Positions 44,216 to 57,246 of a DNA stretch of 64,000 nt are shown one piece after another. Source of the stretch: Crocodylus rhombifer (lineage: Eukaryota > Chordata > Crocodylia > Crocodylidae); assembly GCA_038503035.1 (NCBI GenBank), contig JAVSML010000031.1, positions 561,044 through 625,043 of the forward strand, given 5' to 3'. Positions within the stretch are counted from its first letter, which is position 1. Each line of letters begins with the position of its first letter. The position numbers were made by a program, and so were the translations under genes. Under the pieces are notes generated by a model. That model searched no databases. It had not been told where the DNA came from and was given only the letters and a program-made list of their open reading frames with translations.

Positions 44216-44924
44216 AGTGGCTAACGATGGGTTTTTAATTTAACTGCCATGTTTTTGTGGGTTTTCTCCATCTCCTAAATCTTTGTAAGGTTACCCTGTC
44301 AAAATGATCTATTCTATGCAATTTGAATCCAGGCTTCCTCTTTTTTGAATAATATGGAGTGTATTTTTTTTTCTTTCTGAAATGTAACATTTCTTACAGT
44401 TTCACAACCTGAAAACAAGAAGGGGTCTGCATACAAATGGAACAGATTTGTACTGTGTTATCTAACATCTCATGCTAGCATCGTAATGTTTTAGACTGGC
44501 TGGTATATCTTAAGCAATCAAGATTGTTGCTTTGCTGAAAATACATCTTGCATATATAATGGTAATTGATACATCTGTTCAAGGTTATTCCGTGTGTAGT
44601 CATTCCTGTAATGAAGAAACATATTCTTACAATAATTCAAACTTTTCTTCTGCTCTGTGGGTCTCCCTGAAGAATCCAAACTTCACCGGGGTAAAACTAA
44701 CAGCAAGTGAGAGAATGAATTACTGGCTGGCGAGGGAGGATGCTCCATCTATACTAATTCAGATAGACAAAGTGTAGCCCCTTTACCAACCTGATTTTTT
44801 TTTTTTCTCTCTAATGCTATTAGGAAATGTCACTTAATTATGTTGGTAGTTGTTCAATTATTTGGGTTTTTTCTTTTCTTTTCCTGACTTCTATTTGTTT
44901 GTCTTTTATTTTTTTTTACTCCAG
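44216..44924. other. Intronic sequence, nothing recognised
   Basis: AT-rich with T-runs near 44365, 44795 and 44910. Confidence 0.4.
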
Positions 44925-45348
44925 GAAAGAGATCTTGGAGTCATTGTAGACCAAGTCCCAGAATACTAGAACCAAAAGACATTCACTGTAATTTGCAGGA
45001 TCCAGGTTTAAAACCAACAAGACAAAGTACTGTTTTTTAACCCAGTACATAGTTCCTTTCTGGGACTCATTACTGTGGGAGGTTGTAAAGCTAGGTTCAA
45101 AATCCAGGTTCAGAAGGGAACTAGACACATTCATGGATGATATTAATAGTCCTTGAACAGAAGGGTTGGGGATATTTCCTCTGGCATCCTTAAACAAATA
45201 GTAGTAGATGTCAGGGAGGGTAATGAATGGGGAGGAAATCACTCTAGGTATTTCTCCCTCTAAATCATCCACTCTTCCCACTGTTGGAGGGATACTGGGC
45301 TAGATGGACTATTGCCCTGACCCAGTATAGATAGCATTTCTTATGTAC
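44925..45348 (+). mobile_element. CR1 3' end, CAGTATGG-tail subfamily
   Basis: It starts with AGAGATCTTGGAGTCATTGT (ERDLGVI), then jumps to the 3' region. ACTGGGCTAGATGGACTATT and GACCCAGTATAG precede a TTCTTATG tail. It is colinear with 4880-5304, giving two copies of one subfamily. Confidence 0.8.
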
Positions 45349-46411
45349 CCCAAACCTCATCATTTGTTTTGGAAGCTAAGGTGCATGAGGGAAGTTAAGG
45401 GAAGTTTGAATTAGTTCAGTTTTTTCTCCAAGTACTTTCACATGCTTTGGTTTTAATTTTTTTGCCTCTTTTGGAGGTAGGCAAGGATTTTTTTTAATCA
45501 AAGGCTTCCAAAGTGGATTATATTATCCTCAGACCTAATTTAATATAACTAGGATCCATTCTTCCAAGGGGTTCAAACTGATAATGCAAGGTCCAAAGCT
45601 GTTTCTTTGTTGTTCTCGCTGCATCCCTCATGGCATACAGGTGGATTTTGCTGAGAAAATGCCCACGGCTTTTCTTTTTTCCTAAGGATACCAGCGTGCT
45701 TTATATGCTATTATATATCCATTATTTCTCTTTCAGTGCATGCTTCCGCCCCTGTGGAAACACAGCGATCTTCCCCATGGATAGCAGAAGCTGGTTACCT
45801 GCTGCTACCTTGCAGTAGCTAGGAAGTTGAGGAAAGAAAGGAGTCATGCAGCAAAACTAGAGGGCACCTGTAGGCTGAGAAAACAGAATTGTTGGGAGAA
45901 GATGTGGAGCTTGCTAGGGCCAGCTCCATTATCAGTAACAGTGCCTAAGATTTTATACTGTGGTAGCCCCATGGGGCGTCCCGTTAAGCATCATCAGGAT
46001 TTTCAGCTTGCATCTTGCACCTCAGCTATCAAGCATTTGATGGTTATCCCCATTACAAGAGTGGGATTATTTGAGCGGGCTACAGATAGGCGGGCTGTAA
46101 AAAACACATGGCCCCTGAACACTGTACCATCCTGCTGATACCACAACATCCTGGGTTTGCTTTAGAAACACCCTGTCGGACTCCTGTCGGGGCCTGAGCC
46201 TGCTTTGCTTGGAAAAGGCTACCAGGAGCTACAGGTGGAGAAGGAGTTGCTGATTTAGGTAGAGACTGCAGCTGACTCTATGCACATGTGAATGAGGCCT
46301 ACCTGCCTCTGTTCCCAAGTGAGAAAAAAGGTAGAAGTCAAGTGTAGGAGGGGCTGGAGAGATACTGTCACAGACTACCTCAACAGCCTCCTGTCGGAGC
46401 TGGTACATACA
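45349..46411. other. Intronic sequence, nothing recognised
   Basis: No repeat or exon was identified. Confidence 0.4.
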
Positions 46412-46785
46412 GGGCACATCTGCACACGACGCTTTAATGTGCATTAGCCTAAGTTATTGTGCATTAAGGGTGTGTACCCTTAATGCACATTAAAAATGAT
46501 GAATTTAGGCTGTCTGTGTCTAAATTTGATACCTGCATTTGCAGGTATCGAATTTAGATGCAAATAGTTAAAGCTAATCCATGCACATATAGACACGTTA
46601 AAGAGCATTAACACTGTGTGTGAACTGACTGGAGACTAACTTTAGTCTCCAGTCAGTCCACACACAGCGTTAATGTGCTTTAACACTTGCATGTGTAGAT
46701 GGCCCCCCAACCCCACTTAATGTGGATTAAGTTAATGCGCATTAAGTGTAGGCCTGCTTAAATGCACGTGTAGACTTGCCCATAG
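46412..46785. mobile_element. Foldback MITE with three internal hairpins
   Basis: The termini are inverted: GGGCACATCTGCACACG at the left and the complement of the right end GGGCAAGTCTACACGTG. Inside are three stem-loops. 46458-46471 pairs with 46476-46489 (14 perfect pairs). 46521-46537 pairs with 46540-46556 (16 of 17). 46597-46639 pairs with 46642-46684 (39 of 43, with the inner 16 perfect). It has no coding capacity. GCATTAA and TTAATGC words recur throughout. Confidence 0.85.
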
Positions 46786-48400
46786 CCTCCCTGCCCCCAT
46801 TGCTGAGCCAGGAGTGGAGTCTCTAGACAAAGTGAAGGGCAGGTGTCTCTGTCCTCGGGGAGGACCCCGACCTCCCTGCTCTCCTGTGTAAGCACTCACT
46901 TTGCATTCTCCAGTCCTGTGGCTGTTCCTCCTCAGCCTGTGCTGGGGAGGAGGAGCGCACAGAAAGAGAGCGCGTAGGGAATGGTAACACCAAGGTTGTG
47001 TGGGCGGCTCATTGAGCCATCGAAATGAAATGCCCGCCTGAAAGTGCCTCTATAATAACAGGGAGCATTTAGAGACTAGAGAGTGAGACTTTATATCGTG
47101 TCCGCAGGCTCAGGCAGGTAGCAGAACCACACCAACACTTGTCATCACGAGCCTGGGTCGTTAGCCTTGGCTCTGCAACACTTCTCGTTTGCCTTCGTTA
47201 GCTATTTGCTGCATTTCCCCTGCTGCTCCTAAAGCCGACTATAAGGCACGCTACAAAAACAGATGCAGTGCTACCGAAAAGCAAACTGGGTAGTCCCTAT
47301 AAATGGACACGCTGCATCGGCGGAGACTTGTGGCCCAGTCTGCCTCCAAACTTTGATGCAGTCTCAAATGCTGTGTCCACTTACAGGCTGGCCAGTGGCA
47401 TTTCTCTCTCTGCACAGGATGCACTGGCACCGCATGGGTAGGCAAGCCCAGCTAGGGCTGCCTGCTGTGTGCCGCCAGGTGCCAGAGACGCATGCCATAC
47501 CCCGTGCACAGATTATACAGACCATCCTGTGCAGTCACAGCCAGAGCTGCCGGGTGCGTGCTGACACATGCCAGCCTCTCTTTGTGCAACGCGGCCTACC
47601 CGGGCTGTAAATGCAATTCCTCCTGGTGTCGGTGGATGGATGCTGACTGTTGCACTGGAGTAAAACGCGTGCAGGCTCCAGTCTCGGAGCTGATGTGTTA
47701 ATATTGGTTTCCAGCGAGTGCAGGGTCTCAGTGGCAAGAAAATAAAAACCGAGCTAATTTCTACCCTGGTTGTGCTTGCCTGGATGGTGTTCCGTTCACA
47801 ACTGCAGCTTTTCCTTGTGTGTTTAATTTTCTCTTCTGAGTGGGCAGATGATAATATAATAGGCAGGCAGTTTATGCCTCGTGAGAGTGGAGGTGGGTTT
47901 TTCAGGGTAATGATGATATTTGTTTTAAGTGACATCATACCTTCCCTCTCCTCCCCCTTCTGCATCTAGAAGTTGTGTTGCTGACCATGCGAATGGACTC
48001 TTCCCCTCGCAAGGACTGTACAGTTACCGGAGAGACAAATGTGAAACCTTGCACTGTGTGTCACCTTGCTCCAAAGTGAATGCAGCGCTATTTAATACAT
48101 TTAAAACCCCTGTGGAGATGGATTATTGAAAGGAAGGAAATTGTATTCTTCTAAACCCCCTTTGATGGCTGCCTTTATAACATGATTAAAGGTGAATGGC
48201 AATAGAATTTTCCCCAGAAGAACACATTTAAAAATAGCTTAACCCCTGTGTCACTAAGGTAAATAGAAAAGTCCTTGATAACTTGTGCAAATGAACTGAA
48301 AGCAAACGTGCCCCTTTCATCTCTGTCGTGGGGGGTGGGGGGTATTCCTATGGTACTAATAGCTATGTTATGACCATTTCCCAATTGTAACTATAATTTA
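46786..48400. other. Intronic sequence, nothing recognised
   Basis: A 150-codon minus-strand frame (47513-47965) and a 115-codon plus-strand frame (47263-47610) show no recognised domain. Confidence 0.4.
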
Positions 48401-48404
48401 TTTT

Positions 48405-48480
48405 CCTCCCATACCCCTGTGAAGGAACTCAGTGCCATTATCCCCATTTTAGAGATGGGAAGGCGAGGCTCAGTTCCGCA
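48405..48480 (-). repeat. MIR-like SINE fragment (first piece)
   Basis: CCATTATCCCCATTTTAGAG and ATGGGAAGGCGAGGCTCAG are the complement of the MIR 3' core (CTGTAAAATGGGGATAAT type). Confidence 0.55.
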
Positions 48481-48697
48481 GTGAGTTTTGGTGCATAACC
48501 CCCATTGATTTCAACAGGATTCAGGCACCTAAATGCCTCTGTGGATCTGTTTTGGGAACAAGAAAGCCTGGTTTATGTGCTGGCACAGCCCTGGCACGTA
48601 AGGGTGTGGATAGTTCCCAGCCTAGAGCTGAGGTGGATTTGCCAACAGCCCCTGGTACGAATGCTCACAGAAAGCAGCTTCTGCTAGTAGCAAGGGA

Positions 48698-48926
48698 TGT
48701 GTAGGTTAGATATTAGGAAGAATTTTCTCACGAGGACGGTACTAAAGGACTGGGACAGGTCACCCAGAGAGGTGACAAAATCTCCAACCGTTGGATGTAT
48801 TTAAGACCTGGGTAGACAAAGCCTTGGCTGGGATGATGGAGTTGGGGCTGGTCCTGCTTGGAGCAGGGAGTTGGACTAGATGCGACCTCCCGAGTGCTCT
48901 TCAACCCTCATTTTTTATGATTCAAG
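48698..48926 (+). mobile_element. CR1 3' end
   Basis: GGTTAGATATTAGGAAGAAT, TTGGGGCTGGTCCTGCTTGG and TTGGACTAGATGCGACCTCC lead to TTTTTTATGATTCAA. It is very similar in layout to the copy at 26500. Confidence 0.85.
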
Positions 48927-49017
48927 CTCCAATGGCCAAAACACTCGTCCTGCCGGCAGAGCTCTGTGCAGCCAGGGGTCCAGCTGCCGTGATGCTACCA
49001 CTGTAGTGGAGACCGAG

Positions 49018-49136
49018 AGTGTATCACTTGCTAAAGTCACACAAGATGTTTACTGCTGGGTGGAAAATGAAAGCTGGGGTTCCTGAGTCTCAGACTAGTG
49101 CCCTTAACCACTTGGCCAGCCTTGTTACCTTCCCCC
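49018..49136 (-). repeat. MIR-like SINE fragment (second piece)
   Basis: AAAGTCACACAAGATGTTTA and GTCTCAGACTAGTGCCCTTA then ACCACTTGGCC are the complement of the MIR tRNA-related half. It is in the same orientation as 48405-48480 and in the right order to be the other half of one MIR. Confidence 0.6.
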
Positions 49137-51505
49137 TCTACTCCTACCATAGACAGAATAATTGCTTAGCTTCCCATTCATTGGTGGTCATGCCCTTCCT
49201 CGTGCCAGGAATCTCGACTCCTTCCCAGCTGCCTTTTCTTTCTCAAACACCTTAAGCTTGCGCCACTCATTGACCCTTTCCCATAGCACCCCATGCTTTG
49301 CACTGGACCTTAATCGTGTGAGTGAAATGGTTGAAATGGGGCAGCAGCCTCGTCAACCGGTGGGTCTTTTCCTAGCAAAGGAGAGGTGCTCGTACACCCC
49401 GGCAGTCAGGGCCAGGGCTAGAGACCTGCTTTTTGAGTGCACATTCCCGTGTCTTTTGACCAGCAAGACAACATTATCTTGCAGCTCATTGCCCATGGTC
49501 TTAATAGCAACCATCTTTCTACCTTATCAGGGTTTCCATGCCAAGCTGTTGGGCTTGAAACCAATATTGTCACCCTAGAGAGCTAGGGGAACCAGGGAGG
49601 GTTTCTGGCTGGCTGGTAAATGGGGATTTACTTCAGGCAAGAGTCCTGTCTTGTTTCTCCCCAACTGCTGGAGACCACCCCCCTACGCCCTGGATGGTGT
49701 TACATCTCCAGCATTCATAAAGACCCTGCTTCTTTACAGGCTACACTCTGCATTAGCAGCATGGCCTGGCCACAGGACCGTTTTAGCCATGTTGCTTTGA
49801 GAACAGACTATAGGCTTCCAAGTCAAAGTGCCTTCCTTGCTTGACAGAAAAACCAAGTTGCACTCATGCATGTGCACAATGCCCCATTGCCCTGCATGCA
49901 CTTATTGGTCACTCTTTATGGTTACTAAAGGGGTGTGAGCTGGGGCATTTGGTTACGGAGAGGGAGAGGCATTACGTGCATGGCCTCTAATGTATTGATC
50001 TCCAGCAGGGACATAGCAGCCTCCCAGGATGGCTGAGGAAGGGTTGCATAAACTATCTCTGCAGGACTATAGAAAGGATCAGTGCATCATGAAACCGCTT
50101 ATGGGGAAAAGTGTTTTCCCTTGAGTTGCAGGTCCCGTGCTTCCCCGCAGGAAGAGCTCTTCTAGTAACTGTCCATAACGTCACGTTGTTGCAATGGAAA
50201 CTGGAAACCCCGAGTGTCAAGCGCAGGTAGTGATTGGGTCGGAGACTTTGTGCAAACTAACCCTCCCCAAGGACACCGGCACACCTTCAGCCAGGTCAGG
50301 GATCTGAAAAATGCATTTCAAACATATCTGGAAGAGCGTTTTATGATTTATCTTTAAGAGAAACAGGATATGTTCTTAGGCACAGTTGGACGAGAAGTCC
50401 GGGTGCAGTTGGTGGTCTCTCTCTGTTTGCCAGCTGTTTTTAGGGCTGCCCTTTTTGCTTGTATAGGTACTAGTAGATCATGCGATAGCTGGTCCCCCTG
50501 CTTTACGATATGGTTAATGGCTGAACGAGCATCAGGCTGTCCTACTGACTGGTCCAGAGAGGAACTTTTGCTTTCCCTCCTATTTAGCAGAAACCTCTGC
50601 TTTTGGAGCAAAAAGACAGGGCTTCTCTTCCCTGCTCTGTATGCACCTCTTCCAGCAAGTCTGAGTGATCAAGCGCCTGTTTTTTGTTGTTCTTGTTGGG
50701 GGAGGTTTGCAGCCAGGCCTCAAGCCCAGCTGACGACCATGCTTTAATTTTGTAACACGTTCATTGGTGTGAACTACAGACAGATGCACGTGCTCACGAT
50801 GTCTTTGCACACTGACTTTCAACCTGCAGAACACTTGGAAATTCATGTGGTGATGGAGACCAGGAGCTGAGACTTCGAAATCCTGGGCCGTGTTAACGAG
50901 CTTTCTCGGACTGCCTCTAAACCCCTTGAGCTAATGAGTTAGGCAGATGCATGTATATTTGTCTGTGTTCTCCCCCAAAATGGCCTGTTAATTATACTTT
51001 TTTTCCCCCTGTCATCTGGCAATCCCTTTCAGCTCATCTGAAGCCATAGCTGAATTCTCTGGAGTTGGGCAGCTTTAAAAATCAGACATGCTAAGGGGTC
51101 TCTGTACCCTTTTTTCTTCATTTGTAGAAAGGGCTAAGCTATTATTGACAGGCTGTCCTGGGAGTCGGATCTAAGTTAAATGTCCTCATCAGCCAGGTGT
51201 CCTTGGACATCAGCCCGTCTGAGCTTTGATTCCCAACCGTACAATAGGGACAGTAGCGCTGCCTGACCTCTCGGGGGTTATACGAATAAAGGTGCAAACA
51301 CAGGTAAGGGGCTCAGATGCTGTGAGCCCCAGAAGTCGAACAGAGGAAACCAGTTTTTAGCAGACAGTGTCTGTTGCATCCTGCGTGTCTTTTGGGATTT
51401 AATAAATGCTTGAAAGGTACTTTGGGGCCCATAATTAGTATGTAAGTGCAATTTCCTAACAATTAGGGCTAAGTAACATTAAGGCTCTCAAGTAAGAAGA
51501 GGAAG
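49137..51505. other. Intronic sequence, nothing recognised
   Basis: No exon or repeat was identified. Overlapping short frames on both strands lack domains. Confidence 0.4.
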
Positions 51506-51690
51506 GATTGACTTGTGGCTAATGTACTGAACAGAGATGCAGACCTGAATTCATGTCCTGACTCTGCTGCAGACTTCCCATAGGATAATGGGTAAGTCAC
51601 ACCGTCTTTCTGTGCACCAGGTCCCCATCTGTAAAATGGGGATCATGATGCTTCCTTTCTCTGGTGTTGTCCTGTCTGTTTAGGTGTTAG
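51506..51690 (+). repeat. MIR-like SINE
   Basis: The order is that of MIR: CTTGTGGCTAATGTACTGAA (tRNA-related head), GACCTGAATTCATGTCCTGA, then GGGTAAGTCACACCGTCTTT and CATCTGTAAAATGGGGATCA. Confidence 0.78.
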
Positions 51691-51829
51691 ACATTTCAGA
51701 GCAGAGAGAGTTTCCCATTGCATTAATGCAGGGGTAGGTAGAGTTTTGCTGCAAAGAGGAAGGTAAGGCATTTTGCTCTGTGTTCACTGGGGGATAGGAA
51801 AAAGTAGTAACACGCTTAAAGTGGCACAC

Positions 51830-52065
51830 AGCAGATTAGTTTAGACGCTAGGAAAAACTTCCTAACTGTGATGGTAGTTCAGTACTGGTTACCGAGGGAG
51901 GCTGTGAAACCTTTATTCAGATGGTTTAAGAGCCAGTTAAGCAATATCTCTTATGAAAGGTTTAGTTATAATTGGTCTCGTCTTGGGGCTGGGGGAGGCA
52001 GCAGATAGGCTCTCAAGGTTGCTGTCAGCCCTATTCGGTATGGTTTCTCTGATGTTGTGTACAGC
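51830..52065 (+). mobile_element. CR1 3' end, diverged
   Basis: TAGACGCTAGGAAAAACTTC (RR..FF-like text) and TCAGTACTGGTTACCGAGGG, AGATGGTTTAAGAGCCAG and a GCCCTATTCGGTATGGTTTC end give the CR1 order. Confidence 0.6.
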
Positions 52066-53030
52066 AACAAACACAAAGGGATCCCAATTACAGCCAAGCC
52101 TCTAGGTGCTGCTTGCATACGAGTGATACATAACCCTGGGTTCTGTGCAACGTTGCCACGAACTATAAGAAAGCTGCTATAAAGTCAAATCAGGGAGTGT
52201 CATCCGAAAAGCTCCCTTGGGAGACTGCAAGGTACTGGCTTGGTGCTATGAGCTCTTACCTGTCTATCGGCAGCAAGGGAGCGCTAGGGTGAAGGAAAGT
52301 GTACCCTTTTGAACAGCAAGTGTGCCCTTGGCCAGGGAGAGTGTGCAAGGTCCATGTTAGCAGCAGCAGACCACATGCATGTCGGCTGGCGCTGCCGGTT
52401 ACACAGTGAGGAGTGCTGGTTGCTCATAAGCCTGTCCAGCCATTAGCATGCACGCTGCGCTCGATTCAGCCACCTCCTCATGTCATTGTTGACCTCTGCC
52501 ACTTTACATATGAGACATGACATCATTTATTTGAGCAAAGAGCCAGTTACCAAAAGAACGGGCCTGATTCTGGTGTTCCCTGCGTAGTGCTGAGGCTGGT
52601 ATCAGTCTAGAGGCTTTCGTGGAGAGACACCAGCACCAGTGCAAAGGAGAACAAGGTTTGGTTTATACCTGACACTTTACGTAAGGGCAAAAATACCTTG
52701 GTGTCTCCTGTTGCGGTGTTCATCCTGCTTCAAACCGTTCTTGCAAGTTCAAGTGCACGTGATAGTTTGAGTTGGATGCAGCATTGGGGTCTTCTATCTG
52801 TGCATTGCTTCTATCTGTGATCCCCTTTCCGCGCTGTTATGCAACATCGGGCAATCTTGAACAGCACCCGAGCTCCACCCCAGATGTGGCTTCATTTCAG
52901 TAAGGTGTGGCACCATGTAATTCCTTAACAGCACTCGGGGATCTGTTGAAATGAGAGATGCTCCACAGATAATGCATCAAGCTCTACATTGTTATGATTA
53001 AGGCAGTAGCCTGTTGCAACAATAGGGGAA
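52066..53030. other. Intronic sequence, nothing recognised
   Basis: No exon or named repeat was seen. Confidence 0.4.
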
Positions 53031-53039
53031 GAAAAGAAA

Positions 53040-53165
53040 ACATTATATAATAGTGTATATCCATTTTTACCCCCCCCCCCCATTATAATATTATATTTTA
53101 TAATGTAAATAAAATATTATATACTAGTAAAGCATACTATAATATAGCATAGACTACTGTAGCGC
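53040..53165. repeat. AT-rich low-complexity tract with C-run
   Basis: TATAATA/TATTATA-type words surround a 14-base C-run (about 53070-53083). The AT parts can fold on each other. Confidence 0.8.
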
Positions 53166-55655
53166 AACTAGATTGATATATCATTTGAAGATGCAGTATG
53201 TTTCAGTATTAAATGATTCAAATGCAAAAAGGCTCATTTTAGCATTTACCAGAATGACAAACATAATCCCCTTTCCTTCAAAATGCTATGCCAGAGGTGA
53301 TTCGTCCTACCCTGATGCTGTAATTGAGGATCGATCCAGAAGGAATAGTGTCAGCAAGTACCAGTGAGAACGCCAGGATCTTGTATACCTAGGGAAAGGC
53401 AGAAATGATGGACTGGATAAGCTACCAAAGGTATTCAGCCCTCAACTGGTCCATTGGCCATCATCATTAATGGCTATCAGCAGCACGTCACCATATTGTT
53501 GCCCCTGTCCCTTACCATTACCGTGGGGACGCTTCACTCCCATGAACGGTTAACAAAGTGCTTTCACTCAAGCAGCATGTGTGCTCCCTGGTTTTGTGCT
53601 TTGTAGCTACGTGTGAGGGGTTGCAACAGTGATTTGAGTGCCTCCTTTGAGCAAAAGCTTGCTGTTGAACACAGGGGACTGAAGTGACTGGCTCAAAGAG
53701 CCCCCCTTCCAGCCCCATGCGTCTAACTTGTGCAGTGAGAAAAGCTTCTGAAAGCCCCATCAAAACTTGGGGTTTTTGTGGAAGATCTGCTTTCACAGAA
53801 ACCAAATTGTTTCACGGGTGTGTTTGGGTCTCCAGAGACTTCTGATTAAATCCCAGGCGGAGGTCTGACAGATTTCCCCCCAGTTCCCCGGTGGCAGGTC
53901 CTGGAGAGCCTGCCGTTCCCCAAGCTCACAGCTCCGGGGCGGTCCTGCCAGGCATATGCTCCTGCCGCAGAACCAGGAGCCTGGACATCCTGCGGGCCCT
54001 GACTAGCTAGGACACGGGGCATGTCCACACTGCCTCACTAGCCAGTCCGGGAGAGCTGAGGCAAGACAGGTGCCAGTCTCACAACCTCCTGAATCGCAGG
54101 GAACTGAGCTGCTCAGTTCTGGGCTGAGCGCTTCAGTGCACTCCTGAGACGATGCCACAGTCTGGTCTCCTAGGAGAGCTTTTTGGGGCACTGCACTCCG
54201 GTAGTCACATCACTTCCATTTTGGGAGGTCGCACACATGGTGCAGGCAGCGTGCAGCTCATAGCCACGCTCCTTGGCGCAGTGATGAGGCATGTCGGCAT
54301 CCCCGTAGGGTCTCATCTCCCCTGGCTTTCATCCTAATAGGTGGAGGAGGAGCAGGTAGCTGAGGATCCTCAAGCATCCTGTCTGAGGTGGGAGCCTTGG
54401 GAGGTTTTGAGATACTCTGAAGAATGTGTTTTATTTCTGCAGAAATACAGTGCTAATGGCAACGATGCTGATGTTGCAATTCTGACTTTTGACCAACTAC
54501 CCTGGAGGGACCTGGGTTTCTAGCTCTGGAGCTCCCTGGTTGATTCCCTACTGTCGGTGAGATGGCAGCTTTCAAAGAGGCATCTACAACACAACAGCCC
54601 AATCTTGCAGGGCCCTGGCCTGGGCACAGGTTTCCTTTGACTCCAGCGGGACTCTTCGTGAATGCAGGGGTCTGTCTGCGTGGAGACACATTCATAATCA
54701 GGGCCTAATTTACTAGGGATGTGCAATGAAGACATGTGAGGGAAGGGTTGAGGTACTTGAGATGGACATATGTGGTTTTACGGAGCTGAAACGCACAGGG
54801 TTGAAAGCGTTCAGGTTTCTTTGTCTGTGTTAACAGAGATGTCAGTGAGAAACCTCAGTAATCTTGGTTATTCCAAGTCAGAAGAAGTATTGCTTGTATC
54901 AGGTAACATTAATGGTCCCGGGCACCTGCCTTTTGGTATCAGTTGACGGTCTGTCTCCAACATCATCATCAAAATGGCCCTTGAAAAGGGACTTACGGAA
55001 AGTGTGAACAGAATAGAAAGTTGCAATGGCCAGGAGGAAAGGTAAAGACCTGTATAATGGGCGGACACACCGTAGTTTTCCTTGCTAAATGGTGAATTGA
55101 GTAGAAGGATTTCTTTTTTTTTTTTTCCATTGCTGTTTTTATTTTTGTATAATTGGTCCCTCATGTTTCATGAGCATTTTTCTTCTCATTTTACAAATAC
55201 ACAGCTGTTACATTTGGGAGCATATTCACGCTCATGCTTTACTCAGGAACTTCTCGTTTGGGGAGGTTTTTGCTTTGTGCCCAATGATATCAATTACTTG
55301 AAAATCTGTTTCCTTTTTTCAGCATTGTTTATTACTTTCTAGCCTCCTGGCACAGGCCCCCTGTAGAGATCCTAGTTCTCACACAGTCCCTTTAATCACC
55401 ATTTTGTTTTCCAAAATCTTACATCTTACTAGAGGTAAAACTTGCAGGGTTTTTCCCCCAGAACGAAGAGACTGAAAAAAAAAAAAAAGCAGCTATCATA
55501 TGTCAAATCACTGCTGCCAAACAAAAGGAACAAAATGCACGTTCAGACAAAGAGATCTTTTTTTGATGAGTAGGTGCTTTGAAAGGTGACTGTGTTTGGG
55601 AAGCATGTGTGAATTATGGAGAGATGAGTCGGGAAATCCTCCAGTGATGTATCCA
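53166..55655. other. Intronic sequence, nothing recognised
   Basis: The GC content rises between 53860 and 54330, but I recognise neither an exon nor a repeat there. The short frame at 54341-54523 lacks a splice-flanked conserved core. Confidence 0.35.
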
Positions 55656-55659
55656 AGCA

Positions 55660-55815
55660 GATGTCCTTGCAGATCCGAGGCATTTTACAAACATGGCTAA
55701 AGCAGCCCTGTGAGACAGCAGAGAATTACTGTTCCCTTTTCACAGCCCAACAATGCAGCTGAGAAGTTCAATGCAAGTTACCTGGCGTTACAGTGGGAAC
55801 CCAGAAGCTTCGACT
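55660..55815 (-). repeat. MIR-like SINE fragment
   Basis: GGCATTTTACAAACATGGCT, CCCTGTGAGACAGCAGAGAA and TTACTGTTCCCTTTTCACAG follow the complement of an MIR-type 3' region. Confidence 0.5.
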
Positions 55816-57246
55816 CATATTCTGTTTCCATCCTGACACGTTGCGATCACCCTTCAGAGGCAGCAAGGGAAAGCTTTGTACTCAAGGACGGGGAAGGGGG
55901 AAGCAGGGGACTGTTGCATCAAGGTGCTAGTTATGAGACATGCAAAAAGTGTTTTGTTCCAAGAAGTGCTAGTTATATCATGGTGCCAACACTGGGGTTG
56001 GGGCTTGGCTGTTGGGCCAAGGAACTGGAGTTTCTTGTTTTTCACTGGGCAACTGCAGCAGGTTTTAATAGCTTGCAGGGTGGTATTGAGTGCTTAGGGC
56101 AGGGAAGGTCTTTTTTTGTCTTCTGATGGGCATTTCACTGAGGTCCTTGTCTCGTAGCCTGGTGAAGGGCCAAGTGGAGGTCCAAACGTTCAGTGTATGG
56201 TGGAAGATGCCGACAGAGACGGGCACCCAAAAAGCACGATCCGTTGCACATACCTTTTTCATGTTTTCTGCTGAAGGGTGCCTGAATCAGAGGCTTCCCC
56301 CCTGTAGACTCCCTCTGTACCCAGCATTGGTGCATTACTTGGTACTTCCTAAATTATCCTTGTGCTACGTTCTGGTGGCCCTGCATTGCAAAATGAAGCA
56401 ATTCTCTCGCGTCCCACCAGATGCTGGATCCGTCTTTGTCTAGGGTATTCTCCATCTGGGAAGGGGTTCAATTTAGATTGCTTCCAACTCTGTGATCCTC
56501 TTTCGTGGGACGGGTACTTGGTGACCAGGTGGCAACAAATTAACCTTTGCAGGTCTCGTATGTTTAGGTGAGCAATCGGCACCTGCACAGCAAGCATCAT
56601 CCGGGTCCTTTTGCCGCACGCTCCTGCTGACTACGACGAAGATCTGTGTCATGGGACATACGGCACAGCAGGGGAGCTTGGCTACAGGACCTTTTCTGTT
56701 TTAGAAGTATTTTCTACCACAATGCATTCGCACCTTGCTCTGGGTGTAATACACGCAGGAAATCCCACGCAAGAATGCCTCTGCAGCCGTTAGGCAAAAC
56801 CCCTCCCATCAGCACTGTAAGAAATGCTGCGGTGGCAACGTTGGGTTTCTTTGTGAATCCAGGCTTAATTCATCTGGTACCATAAAAGTGAGAGATGGGG
56901 GGAGAAAAATGTATTTGCAGCTTATTATTGCACTGATATATGCATATAAAAACGATTAACAAGGACTTGACTTGCATTTACTTAGAACCTCTCATCCTCA
57001 GAGAGTCGACCATGTTTCTGAAATATCGCTCACAGATTATAAACTTTGAGGGCCAAAACCTGATGATCTTACTTTGTTTTTATGCATCTCCCAGTCTCCT
57101 CTGAAATTCCTGAGTTGAGGACATAGGGCAAGATCCAACAAAAGTGTTTAGGCAACTAACTGCTGTCTAGGTATCCAAACTCTCATTGATATTCTGAAAT
57201 AGGTGTTAGGTGCCTAAATACCTTTGTGGGTCAGACCTTTGTCGAG
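55816..57246. other. Intronic sequence, little recognised
   Basis: Around 57125-57235 TTAGGTGCCTAAATACCTTT and nearby text resemble an old amniote repeat. Otherwise nothing. Confidence 0.35.

Noticed and set aside
46597..46684. Hairpin considered as an annotated microRNA gene
   Set aside because: The near-perfect 43-bp stem with a 2-base loop is the centre of a foldback transposable element. Without small-RNA evidence it should not be called a miRNA.
47829..47925. EWADDNIIG text as a possible next TSNARE1 exon
   Set aside because: An ADD string alone is not enough. There is no acceptor/donor pair in phase and the following residues do not resemble the pre-SNARE region.
54341..54523. Acidic 60-codon frame as a possible exon
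   Set aside because: Although AATAG precedes it, no donor fits and the sequence does not match any SNARE segment.
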